A stretch of 64,000 nt of DNA from an uncultured Eubacteriales bacterium (GCA_934457415.1 CAKSHM010000005.1:62001-126000); one strand, 5' to 3'; shown: positions 34,164 through 41,182, numbered from the stretch's first letter. Made by a program: numbers and translations. The notes: generated from the sequence alone by a model not told the origin.

Positions 34164-35402
34164 TTACTCCTTTACGGAATTCAAAAGAATTTTAAGATTG
34201 CTGTTAAGGTCGTCCGAAAGCTTTAAATGCTTATCGGCGCTTTTAATATAAAGCGGCAGTCGCTCATTGTACTTTTTTTGAAGAGCTTCAAAATCGGGGG
34301 TAAGAGGTCTGCCGTTACCGGTTTGCAGAAATTTAAGCTCTTTATCAATAAAAAAGATTTTTCCGTTTCTTTTAAGCAATAAAATATTTATACTTTGTGT
34401 TACAACACCGCCGCCGGTTGCGATAACTAAAGACTGCCTGTCGCAAACGGGTTTTATAATTTCGGTTTCTTTTTTTCTGAATTCCTCTTCGCCGTATTTT
34501 TCGAAAAATTCGGGAATTGAGATTTTAAAGGTTTTTTCAAAAAGCCCGTCGGTGTCAATAAATTCGCGGTTCAATTTTTCGGCAATTCTTTTGCCTAAAG
34601 TCGTTTTTCCGCTCCCGGGCATTCCGGTTAAAACTATATTTTGTTTACCCGCCAATATTTCTTTATAAACAGTATCTGTTTTTGAAATAACATTTTCATC
34701 GCCTGTAAATAGCCTTGAGGCAAAAGCCGCCTGTGCGACAAGCATATATAGTCCGCCTGCGGCTTTAATGCCCGAATTTAAGGCGGAAAGAATAAGGTTT
34801 GTTTTAAGAGGATTATAAATCGCGTCTATAACGCCGCAAAGGTTTTTAAATTCAGAAATATTTATAACACAGCCGTCAGTATTCGGGAACATTCCTACGG
34901 GCGTTGTATTGATTATAATATCTATGCTGTCGGAAATATCGCAAAGGTTACTGTAGGTTATGAACCCGTCGCTTTTTTTTCTTGAAACATTAAAAATTTT
35001 CTTGGCTTCAAGGTCTTGAGAAACGGCATAGGCGGTTTTCGAGGTGCCGCCGGTGCCTAATATTGCAACTGTTTTATTCTTTAAAGAAATTCCGTTTCTT
35101 TTTATAAGCGCTTTCATTCCGTAAAAATCGGTGTTGTAACCGTAAAGCTTACCGTCTTTATTTATAACGGTATTAACGGCTCCGATTTTTTTAGCAAGCG
35201 GATCAATCCCGTAAAGATAGGGGATAACAGCCTGCTTATAGGGAATCGTAACATTTATGGCTTTAAAGTCTCTTTTTTTAAAAAATAAATCGAATTCCGA
35301 TTTGTCAAGCTCTTTTAATTCGTAATTATAATCTGCGAGCATTGAATGAATTGCCGCTGAAAAGCTATGGGGAAGCTTTTCGCCTATCAGTCCGTATTCC
35401 AT
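34164..35402 (-). CDS. aroE/aroK: bifunctional shikimate dehydrogenase / shikimate kinase fusion
   Basis: One 412-residue chain holds two consecutive steps. Residues 1-250 are AroE: substrate loop PHSFSAAIH, VTIPYK with catalytic K56, NTD with D92, NADP motif GTGGTSKT at 116-123 and a closing GLYMLVAQAAFA. Residues 254-412 are AroK: P-loop GMPGSGKT at 260-267, DTDG at 283-286, FRKKE near 308 and GGG at 330-332. The linker is only a few residues. It starts at the stop of aroC and is followed by aroQ. No separate aroE or aroK is present. It could couple dehydroshikimate reduction to phosphorylation. Confidence 0.95.
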   Translation of the reverse strand: MEYGLIGEKLPHSFSAAIHSMLADYNYELKELDKSEFDLFFKKRDFKAINVTIPYKQAVIPYLYGIDPLAKKIGAVNTVINKDGKLYGYNTDFYGMKALIKRNGISLKNKTVAILGTGGTSKTAYAVSQDLEAKKIFNVSRKKSDGFITYSNLCDISDSIDIIINTTPVGMFPNTDGCVINISEFKNLCGVIDAIYNPLKTNLILSALNSGIKAAGGLYMLVAQAAFASRLFTGDENVISKTDTVYKEILAGKQNIVLTGMPGSGKTTLGKRIAEKLNREFIDTDGLFEKTFKISIPEFFEKYGEEEFRKKETEIIKPVCDRQSLVIATGGGVVTQSINILLLKRNGKIFFIDKELKFLQTGNGRPLTPDFEALQKKYNERLPLYIKSADKHLKLSDDLNSNLKILLNSVKE

Positions 35403-36512
35403 TTATTTTTCTCCTGTAAAACTAAGCCAGTCTGTTCCGAAACGGGTTACGCATAAATCTGCAATAGTTATGGCAGTCATAGCGTCTATAACAGCCGCGG
35501 CGCGGTGGACGATACAAGGGTCATGTCTGCCCTTTATTTCTATTTCGGTATCCTCGTTTTTCTCAAAATCAACGGTTTTTTGCTTTTTCGCTATTGACGG
35601 TGTCGGCTTTACCGCACAGCGGAAGAGCAGGGGACTTCCGTCCGTAATTCCGCCGATAATTCCGCCGTTATGATTAGTTTCGCTTATTATTTTTCCGCCA
35701 AAGATTTTATATCCGTCATTTGCTTCGCTGCCTTTTTTATCGGAAATTGCAAATCCGTCACCGAATTCAACTCCTTTAACTGCAGGAACGGAAAACATAG
35801 CAGAGGAAATCATGCTTTCGGCACTGTCAAACCACGGTTCTCCGATTCCCCGCGGAACATTTAAAACAACGGTTTCTGTTATTCCGCCGACAGAATCACA
35901 TTCTTTTTTTGCAGAAAGGATTTTTTCCTGCATAGCTTTTGTAACATGACCGTCTAAAACAGGGAAACTTTCAAAAGCAATATTCGCGATGTCTGTCTTA
36001 AGATTTTTAATATCAAAGTCTCTGTCAGAAATTCCTGCGCATTTTTTAACATGAGTTCCTATATAAATTCCTTTGCTTTCAAGCGCACTTTGAATAATTG
36101 CTCCCGCTGCGACAACAGCCGCGGTTATTCTTCCGCTCTGGTGTCCGCCGCCGCTCCTGTCCTCAAAGCCGTGATATTTTAAAAATGCCGTATAGTCGGC
36201 ATGCCCCGGACGCGCTAAAGAGTTTAAAGAATTATAATCGGCGGAATGCTGTGAGGAATTTCTAATCATTATGCAAATCGGAGTTCCGCAGGAATATCCG
36301 TTTTTAACTCCGCTTAGTATTTCAAAATTATCCGCTTCCTGTCTTGCTGTCGAAATTTGTCCGGACGGTCTTCTTTTAGACAGCTTTTTAGAAATGTAAT
36401 CCAAGTCAATTTTTAATCCGGAAGCAAGACCGTCTATAACAGCACCTATGGCAGGACCGTGGCTTTCTCCGAAAATTGTAATTTTTAAATTATTTCCGAA
36501 ACTGTTCTTCAT
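35403..36512 (-). CDS. aroC: chorismate synthase
   Basis: FMN-dependent conversion of EPSP to chorismate. 369 residues with GESHGPAIGAVIDGLASG at 15-32, KRRPSGQISTARQEAD, RPGHADYT, DRSGGGHQSGRITA and RHDPCIVHRAAAVIDAM near 330. It overlaps aroB by 4 bases and abuts aroE/K. Confidence 0.97.
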   Translation of the reverse strand: MKNSFGNNLKITIFGESHGPAIGAVIDGLASGLKIDLDYISKKLSKRRPSGQISTARQEADNFEILSGVKNGYSCGTPICIMIRNSSQHSADYNSLNSLARPGHADYTAFLKYHGFEDRSGGGHQSGRITAAVVAAGAIIQSALESKGIYIGTHVKKCAGISDRDFDIKNLKTDIANIAFESFPVLDGHVTKAMQEKILSAKKECDSVGGITETVVLNVPRGIGEPWFDSAESMISSAMFSVPAVKGVEFGDGFAISDKKGSEANDGYKIFGGKIISETNHNGGIIGGITDGSPLLFRCAVKPTPSIAKKQKTVDFEKNEDTEIEIKGRHDPCIVHRAAAVIDAMTAITIADLCVTRFGTDWLSFTGEK

Positions 36513-37531
36513 TTAAGCCTGTACACCTCTTCACAATTTCTGATAATTTCATCAGCAGTCATTTTCTTTATGACAAAACTGCCGATTTTGTCTGTATAAA
36601 CGGCATTGACGGTGTTTCCGTCACATTTTTTATCGTGCAGCAGAAGCTCTTTTATTTCTTTCTTGCTTCCGCTGTAACCGGTAGGTAAATTATACTTTTC
36701 AAGAAGCTTTTTAAGCCTGCTTTTAACCTCGCCCGAACAAAAGCTCATCATACCTATACTTACGCATTCCCCATGCAAAAGGGGTTTATCCGTTTTTGCG
36801 CTTGCGCTTTCTATTGCATGACCTACTGTATGCCCGAAATTGAGCGACATTCTCAGTCCGCTTTCTTTTTCGTCCTTTTCGACCACGGATTTTTTAACTT
36901 TTAAGGCTCTGATTATGATTTCCGATATATCGGTTAATTTACCGCTTTCAAGCTCTGCAAAGGTTAAAGCGTCAAAGGTCGTAAACATTTTGATTGCCTC
37001 AGCCATTCCGCAGGCAAACTGCCTCTTTGAAAGGGTTTGAAGAACCTCAGGGTCTATAAGAACACCTTTCGGCGGATAAAACGCTCCGACGATATTTTTG
37101 CAGCCCTCAAAATCAATTGCGGTTTTTCCGCCTATTGAAGAATCAACCTGAGAAAGAAGTGTCGTAGGAAAATTGTAGAAATCAATTCCGCGCATATATG
37201 TCGCCGCTGCGAAGCCTGCAAGATCACCGATAACGCCTCCGCCGACCGCAGCGACACAGTCCTTTCGGTCAAAATTATTCTCAGTCAGCACCTTTAAAAT
37301 CTCGCTGTATTTGCAAATACATTTATTCTGTTCTCCGCTTTCGGTCCTGAAAATAACGGGAGACTCGCAAAGGCTTGCCACGGTATCCGAATATTCTTTT
37401 GGAACTCCGCAGTCTGTAACAATCAAAACCTTCCTTTTGAGGTTGAAAAAACTTCCTGCTTTTTTTAATGCACCGTTTTCAATGAGAATATTATAAGAGC
37501 CGTTTTGAGTTTTAACATTTAATTCAGCCAT
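36509..37531 (-). CDS. aroB: 3-dehydroquinate synthase
   Basis: NAD- and zinc-dependent cyclisation of DAHP. 340 residues from ATG 37531 (GTG 37540 is possible). Motifs: AAVGGGVIGDLAGFAAATYMRG near 97-118, FPTTLLSQVDSSIGGKTAIDF near 127, and the zinc ligands in E-x-x-K (AEAIKMF), LNFGHTVGHAIES and LLHGECVSIGM. Second gene of the operon, 1-10 bases after pheA. Confidence 0.96.
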   Translation of the reverse strand: MAELNVKTQNGSYNILIENGALKKAGSFFNLKRKVLIVTDCGVPKEYSDTVASLCESPVIFRTESGEQNKCICKYSEILKVLTENNFDRKDCVAAVGGGVIGDLAGFAAATYMRGIDFYNFPTTLLSQVDSSIGGKTAIDFEGCKNIVGAFYPPKGVLIDPEVLQTLSKRQFACGMAEAIKMFTTFDALTFAELESGKLTDISEIIIRALKVKKSVVEKDEKESGLRMSLNFGHTVGHAIESASAKTDKPLLHGECVSIGMMSFCSGEVKSRLKKLLEKYNLPTGYSGSKKEIKELLLHDKKCDGNTVNAVYTDKIGSFVIKKMTADEIIRNCEEVYRLK

Positions 37532-37541
37532 TTTTATCACA

Positions 37542-38642
37542 CTATCTTTGCTTTGAAAGTATTTTTTCTTTTGAAAAGCTGCCGCTTATTTTTACATTGT
37601 CACAGATATCCTTAAGCCGCGCTATCATTTCTTTTCCGTTTTGTTCGCCTAAATTTCCGTCGCCCTCGGCATAGAAATAATATGTCCAGTTTTCGTCTCC
37701 GGTAGGATGGCTTTTAAGGCATCTTAAATTTATTCCGTACTTTCCGATTATTGAAATCGCTTTGCTTAAAGCCCCCGGTTCGTTTTTAGCGGTGAAAAAC
37801 ATAATGAAATGCTTGTCGTTTTGAGAAATTTTGCATTTTTCTCGGGAAAAGACGGCAAAACGGGTGGTATTAGCTCCGTTTTCATTTATTTCACCCTCTA
37901 AAACGCTCAATCCGTAAATTTCGGCAGCTTCTCTTGCGCCTATTACGGCAATATCAGTTCTTTCGCTCTCGGCAACGGTTTTTGCGGCAACCGCCGTATT
38001 AACGCTTTCGGTTATTTTCCAGCCTTGCTTTTTCAAATAGGGCACGCATTGCGACAGTGCTTGCGGGTGTGAAATGACTTCTCTGATATCTGAAATTAAA
38101 ACGCCCTTTTTTGCAATCAGACACTGTGAAAGAGGCATATCATAAATTCCGCTGACAGAAAGATCGCCTTTATAGGCAAGGTCCATTACTCTGTCAACAT
38201 CACCTGCATAGCTGTTTTCAATCGGCAGTACCGCGCAATCGGCGCTTCCGTTTTCCACAGCTCTGTAGGCATGGCCGAAACCCGAACAGGGAAGAGCGGT
38301 GATATTATTTCCGAATATCTTTAAAGCGGCGATATGGGCAAACGCTCCCTCGACTCCGCTGAATGCAACCGTCATTCCGCTAATAAGCTTTTGTTGATAT
38401 TTCTTAGAAACATTCATTAAATCGGTTAAGAATTCTTTATAATAAGGCTTTATATCATCGGAAACAAAAGCAGAATTCCTGTTTATAAGAAAGCTTTCTC
38501 TTTCGCTGTCATATATTGGAAAGCCGTTTTCCTTTTTGTAAGCTGCAACTACTTCGGCTTGGCGCATTCTCTCTTCAAACAGTTTTGCTATTTTTCTGTC
38601 GATTTCGCTGATATTTTCCCGTGCTGAATTTAAGTCGTTCAT
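37542..38642 (-). CDS. pheA: bifunctional chorismate mutase / prephenate dehydratase
   Basis: P-protein making phenylpyruvate for Phe. 366 residues from ATG 38642, chosen because AAGGA lies about 8 bases upstream; a longer TTG start at 38669 would begin inside the mobile-element-like repeat. AroQ-type mutase: about 1-85 (ISEIDRKIAKLFEERMRQA). Dehydratase: about 88-270 (VAFSGVEGAFAHIAALKIFG; NSYAGDVDRVMDLAY; NTTRFAVFS). ACT domain: about 280-360 (PGALSKAISIIGKYGINLRC; the usual ESRP Phe-sensing motif reads KSHP). First structural gene of the operon. Confidence 0.96.
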   Translation of the reverse strand: MNDLNSARENISEIDRKIAKLFEERMRQAEVVAAYKKENGFPIYDSERESFLINRNSAFVSDDIKPYYKEFLTDLMNVSKKYQQKLISGMTVAFSGVEGAFAHIAALKIFGNNITALPCSGFGHAYRAVENGSADCAVLPIENSYAGDVDRVMDLAYKGDLSVSGIYDMPLSQCLIAKKGVLISDIREVISHPQALSQCVPYLKKQGWKITESVNTAVAAKTVAESERTDIAVIGAREAAEIYGLSVLEGEINENGANTTRFAVFSREKCKISQNDKHFIMFFTAKNEPGALSKAISIIGKYGINLRCLKSHPTGDENWTYYFYAEGDGNLGEQNGKEMIARLKDICDNVKISGSFSKEKILSKQR

Positions 38643-38655
38643 AAAACCATCCTTA

Positions 38656-38925
38656 AGCAAAGCCGACAAGTTAGAGCCCGATTTTAAGGGTCGAATTTTC
38701 GTCTTTGCATTGTTAAAATACTCGTTAATCCGACAGGATTAACTGCGTTTTTGCCTCGCAAACCCTAAAATTTTCCACCTTAAAATTCTTTGACCTGAAA
38801 CGGAAAGAATTTTGAGTAGTTTTTGGTGCGGAGGAAGACGCAAGGCTGTCGCCTTGCTATGACGACAAGCCGAAAAATGCCGAAATTACTCTGTTTCAGG
38901 CGGGTTCGAACTTGTCGGCTTTGCT
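38656..38925. mobile_element. MITE-like element with terminal inverted repeats and TA duplications
   Basis: 270 bp with no ORF. Terminal inverted repeats of about 24 bp: left begins AGCAAAGCCGACAAGTT, and the right end is its exact complement over 17 bases and then about 5 of 7 more. TA flanks both sides (38654-38655 and 38926-38927), as in mariner/IS630-type insertions. Internal hairpins: GTTAATCC/GGATTAAC (38724-38743), AAAATTCTTT/AAAGAATTTT (38782-38813) and GCAAGGC/GCCTTGC (38840-38857). It sits between the attenuator and the pheA ribosome binding site. No transposase is present. MITE status is inferred from structure. Confidence 0.7.
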
Positions 38926-38937
38926 TACATAATAAAA

Positions 38938-38982
38938 GACTTGCAATATGAAATTCTTAAATGAATTTCAAAAAAGCAAGCC
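38938..38982 (-). terminator. second hairpin of the aromatic-operon leader
   Basis: On the minus strand GGCTTGC pairs with GCAAGTC (7 bp, one G-T) enclosing an inner GAAATTC/GAATTTC stem, followed by TTTTATT. It could be a second terminator or a stability hairpin. Confidence 0.5.
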
Positions 38983-39000
38983 TTAAATACTTTTGATATA

Positions 39001-39042
39001 AAACGGACTGACATGCAGAAATTGCCATCAGATCAGCCGTTT
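39001..39042 (-). terminator. attenuator terminator (3:4 stem) of the aromatic operon
   Basis: On the minus strand AAACGGCTGA (39042-39033) pairs with TCAGTCCGTTT (39011-39001, one bulged T), with an inner GCA/TGC stem; transcript then reads TTTTATAT. Its 5' arm overlaps the leader-peptide stop codon and the strand that can pair upstream as antiterminator (39026-39038 with 39059-39071). Confidence 0.75.
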
Positions 39043-39104
39043 CGGACAAAGGCAGAAAGGCCGCAATGATGGTAATAATAAAATCGCTTGTTTAATAACT
39101 GCAT
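39033..39104 (-). CDS. leader peptide of the aromatic operon (Phe-Tyr-Tyr-Tyr run)
   Basis: A 23-codon ORF read from ATG 39104 to TGA 39033, with AGGCGG 7 bases before the ATG. It begins MQLLNKRFYYYHHCGLS and has Phe8-Tyr9-Tyr10-Tyr11 in a row. The control codons lie between the two arms of the 1:2 stem, and the stop lies in segment 3. The promoter is only about 30 bases upstream, and pheA to aroF follow. The peptide itself is presumably without function; ribosome stalling at Phe/Tyr codons would be the sensor (inference from the E. coli trp/phe precedent). Confidence 0.82.
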   Translation of the reverse strand: MQLLNKRFYYYHHCGLSAFVRNG

Positions 39105-39133
39105 CAATATTCCGCCTTTCTTTATTTTTTAAT

Positions 39134-39162
39134 ATTATAAGCCTTTAAAAAATAAATGTCAA
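39134..39162 (-). promoter_or_regulatory. promoter of the aromatic operon
   Basis: On the minus strand TTGACA (39162-39157), 17-base spacer, TATAAT (39139-39134). Transcription would start near 39127, directly before the leader-peptide ribosome binding site. Confidence 0.9.
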
Positions 39163-39193
39163 GTACATTTTGTTGTTTTTCGACAGGGTTTTC

Positions 39194-39222
39194 TTGACGG
39201 ATTAAGTATTTGGTGTTATAAT
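39194..39222 (+). promoter_or_regulatory. promoter of smpB-ssrA
   Basis: TTGACG (39194-39199), 17-base spacer, TATAAT (39217-39222). Divergent to the aromatic promoter, 32 bases away. Confidence 0.85.
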
Positions 39223-39260
39223 CTTTTTAAGATTTAAACTCTCTGAAAGGAAAAAATGCT

Positions 39261-39719
39261 TTGGATAATATAAAAACGGTTGCCAAAAATAAAAAAGCAT
39301 ATCATGAATATTTTGTCCTTGAAAGCTTTGAGGCAGGTATTTCTCTTTCGGGAACCGAGGTTAAATCGATAAGAGCGGGTGGCGTAAGCTTAAAAGAAGC
39401 ATGGTGCAGTATTGATAACGGTGAAATGATTATCAAGCAAATGAATATCAGTCCTTATGACCACGGCAATATTTTTAACCGTGATCCTAAGCGCAACAGA
39501 AAACTGCTGCTTCATAAAAAGGAAATAATGCGTCTTTTAGGCGCTGTAAAGCAGCAGGGGTTAACACTTATTCCGCTTTCTGTTTATTTCAAAGGCTCAT
39601 TGATAAAAGTGCAGATAGGTCTTTGCAAGGGTAAGCAGCTTCACGATAAGAGAGCTGTCGCCGCAAAAAAAGACGCGAACCGTGCAATCGACAGAGCCTT
39701 AAAGGAAAGAAACAGATAA
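39261..39719 (+). CDS. smpB: SsrA-binding protein SmpB
   Basis: Partner of tmRNA in rescue of stalled ribosomes. 152 residues with KKAYHEYFVLESFEAGISLSGTEVKSIR, EAWCSIDNGEMI and LCKGKQLHDKR typical of the family. The start is TTG 39261 with GAAAGG 10 bases upstream; an out-of-frame ATG at 39256 would give only five codons. ssrA begins 9 bases after the stop, so protein and RNA partners are probably on one transcript. Confidence 0.95.
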   Translation: MDNIKTVAKNKKAYHEYFVLESFEAGISLSGTEVKSIRAGGVSLKEAWCSIDNGEMIIKQMNISPYDHGNIFNRDPKRNRKLLLHKKEIMRLLGAVKQQGLTLIPLSVYFKGSLIKVQIGLCKGKQLHDKRAVAAKKDANRAIDRALKERNR

Positions 39720-39728
39720 ATTTAATAT

Positions 39729-40074
39729 GGGGCCGTAAAGGTTTCGACAGGGATTTTGAACCGTCGGAAGCGAGCAGCGGTGCGGAACCGCTTTAAAATC
39801 CGCAATTTAAAATTAACTGACAACAATACAGTTGCACTTGCAGCTTAATTAAGCTGCCGTCTTTTCCGGAAGTACCGCGGTCCGGAACGGGCGTCAATCA
39901 GCGGTGAACGTGAATTATCGCCTGCCGCGGCGATAATCATGATTTTTTCGGCTACCGAAGTTATAGGTTTGTTGCTTAACTTGTAGCGGAGGGAATTTTA
40001 TTAAGCATCTGCGCTCGGAGATGCCGACGGGAATTGATTTTTGGACGGGAGTTCGACTCTCCCCGGCTCCACCA
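39729..40074 (+). ncRNA. ssrA: transfer-messenger RNA
   Basis: A 346-base tmRNA. The 5' end GGGGCCGTAAAGGTTTCGAC and 3' end with T-arm GGGAGTTCGACTCTCCC and GGCTCCACCA form the tRNA-like acceptor; CCA is encoded. The tag-reading frame (39816-39848) gives TDNNTVALAA and TAA, ending in the ALAA degradation signal. The resume codon appears to be ACT rather than the common GCA, or the frame enters one codon later. GC-rich pseudoknot stretches follow (39880-39960). Confidence 0.96.
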
Positions 40075-40152
40075 AACCGTACTCAGACGAACACCTTGTT
40101 TTTCAAAGGCTATTTTGTAACAAGAGTTGAAATCTGATACAAAGACAAAAAT

Positions 40153-40177
40153 GGGACTGTCTTAATTCGACAGTCCC
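40153..40177 (+). terminator. hairpin downstream of ssrA
   Basis: A 9-bp perfect stem GGGACTGTC/GACAGTCCC, loop 7. The following TAGTGTTTCATATTTT is T-rich but interrupted, so termination is likely but not certain. Confidence 0.6.
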
Positions 40178-40352
40178 TAGTGTTTCATATTTTATATAAA
40201 AAACATATGCTCGGCAAAATAGTCTATAATATATGCCTTGCTCTTTCTGCTATTATGCAAATATGGCGTGAAAACCGTTTCCCGTTTTTCACGCCATTTA
40301 TCACTTTGGACTTTTCCCATAATTTGAAGAATAATAAAAGTAAAAATTTTAG
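40178..40352. other. gene-free stretch with one more hairpin
   Basis: The region after ssrA to the next terminator. It holds a clean 11-bp stem TGGCGTGAAAA/TTTTCACGCCA at 40264-40296. A 60-codon ORF here (40180-40362) lacks a ribosome binding site and runs through the hairpins, so I do not call it. Confidence 0.5.
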
Positions 40353-40382
40353 CTCTGACTGAATACCGGTCGGAGTTTTTTT
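40353..40382 (+). terminator. terminator facing the small minus-strand genes
   Basis: A 7-bp stem CTCTGAC/GTCGGAG followed by seven T (40376-40382), ending three bases before the stop of the convergent gene. Confidence 0.8.
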
Positions 40383-40384
40383 AT

Positions 40385-40747
40385 TCAGCTGTGTTCATTA
40401 TAATATTCTTCTGCGTCGTAATAATCATAAAAATCATCATAATTGTCGTCATAAAAATCTTCTGCGTCAGCATAATCCTTTGCATTATAAGGATCGCTGC
40501 TTTCATTTTTACTTGAAGAGGAATTATATGATTTTGAAGGCGAATAATATGAAGAGCTTTTTTGCGCGCTTGAACTGTAATTATTATATGACCTTTTATA
40601 AGAACTTGGGATACTTGAGCTGCTGCTGTAATTATAATGCGAATAAAGGTAGTTGGGTTTTGAATTTTCTTCTACAATACTGCAGATCCACGCTATTATA
40701 AATACAATAATTCCTATCGGTATTAAAAGGATTTTAGCGTATTTCAT
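40385..40747 (-). CDS. low-complexity membrane-anchored protein, unknown function
   Basis: 120 residues with three parts. Residues 4-24 are a transmembrane helix (AKILLIPIGIIVFIIAWICS). Residues about 33-85 are Ser/Tyr-rich low complexity (SSSSSIPSSYK, SSSAQKSSSYYSP). Residues 86-120 are acidic Asp/Tyr-rich (DAEDFYDDNYDDFYDYYD). Nothing catalytic is visible. GGAG lies about 7 bases before the ATG. It is the last of three small minus-strand genes. The composition suggests a surface-exposed or secretion-linked disordered tail; I do not recognise the family. Confidence 0.7.
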   Translation of the reverse strand: MKYAKILLIPIGIIVFIIAWICSIVEENSKPNYLYSHYNYSSSSSIPSSYKRSYNNYSSSAQKSSSYYSPSKSYNSSSSKNESSDPYNAKDYADAEDFYDDNYDDFYDYYDAEEYYNEHS

Positions 40748-40788
40748 AAAATTATCTCCTCTAATAATTTAATTTGTTCGTTCAGGTA

Positions 40789-40995
40789 TTATTTTTTACG
40801 TTTCTTATCATCATCCAATATTCCGAGAGTACGTAAATAAAGAATATAATTTTCCTCGTCATCATCGGAAAGATTAAAACCGGATTTTCTGATATCTTTA
40901 TATTTGGCTATATCAGATGGATTGGAATCACCTTTTTTACCGCATATTTTACAGATAATATAATATACGATTATCATACAGATTAGTTCGGTCAT
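40789..40995 (-). CDS. small protein with N-terminal membrane segment and CxxC
   Basis: 68 residues. A short hydrophobic N-terminus (ELICMIIVYYIICKICG) contains a C-x-x-C pair, followed by a charged part (SDDDEENYILYLRTLGILDDDKKRKK). The tail looks like the short SHOCT-type helix motif seen at ends of small membrane proteins, but this is only a resemblance. GAAAGAGG precedes the ATG. A 31-bp repeat (41036-41066) stands about 40 bases upstream. Confidence 0.65.
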   Translation of the reverse strand: MTELICMIIVYYIICKICGKKGDSNPSDIAKYKDIRKSGFNLSDDDEENYILYLRTLGILDDDKKRKK

Positions 40996-41035
40996 TTTCT
41001 TAACCTCTTTCCTTTGTTTCTGATATCATTTTATT

Positions 41036-41066
41036 CTGTTCGGTGTCCCCAAATATTCCCTTTGCT
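41036..41066 (-). repeat. direct repeat, copy A, upstream of small gene
   Basis: 31 bp beginning CTGTTCGGTGTCCC on the plus strand, 29 of 31 identical to 41480-41510. Both copies lie 25-45 bases upstream of a small minus-strand gene start, in the same orientation. Confidence 0.8.
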
Positions 41067-41182
41067 TAAGATTTAATAATTTATTCTCCTACTTGAAAAG
41101 CCACGGCTCGAGTTGGGTGGTAACATCCTGTAAATTGCTTTTGCATTAAAAAATTGTAAATATTTAGTTACTATTGCATCAA

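Larger units (their letters stand above)
38996..39127 (-). promoter_or_regulatory. transcription attenuator leader of the aromatic operon
   Basis: Three mutually exclusive stems can be drawn. 1:2: GAAAGGC (39120-39114) with GCCTTTC, extended by GATG/CATC across the leader ORF. 2:3: CATCATTGCGGCC (39071-39059) with GGCTGATCTGATG (39038-39026), 5 bp + 3x3 loop + 5 bp. 3:4: the terminator at 39001-39042. Segment 3 is shared between 2:3 and 3:4. No T-box (GGGTGG..CGCG type) consensus was found in the leader. Confidence 0.75.

Noticed and set aside
38643..39130. T-box riboswitch before the aromatic operon
   Set aside because: No T-box consensus or specifier-loop layout was found on the minus strand; the leader ORF with alternative stems explains the region better.
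40180..40362. 60-codon ORF after tmRNA
   Set aside because: No ribosome binding site; spans two hairpins and enters a terminator; composition not protein-like beyond a short hydrophobic part.
41100..41130. T-box-like GGGTGGTAAC motif
   Set aside because: Lacks the following CCGCG and any upstream stem; the surrounding gap shows no promoter for a downstream biosynthetic gene.
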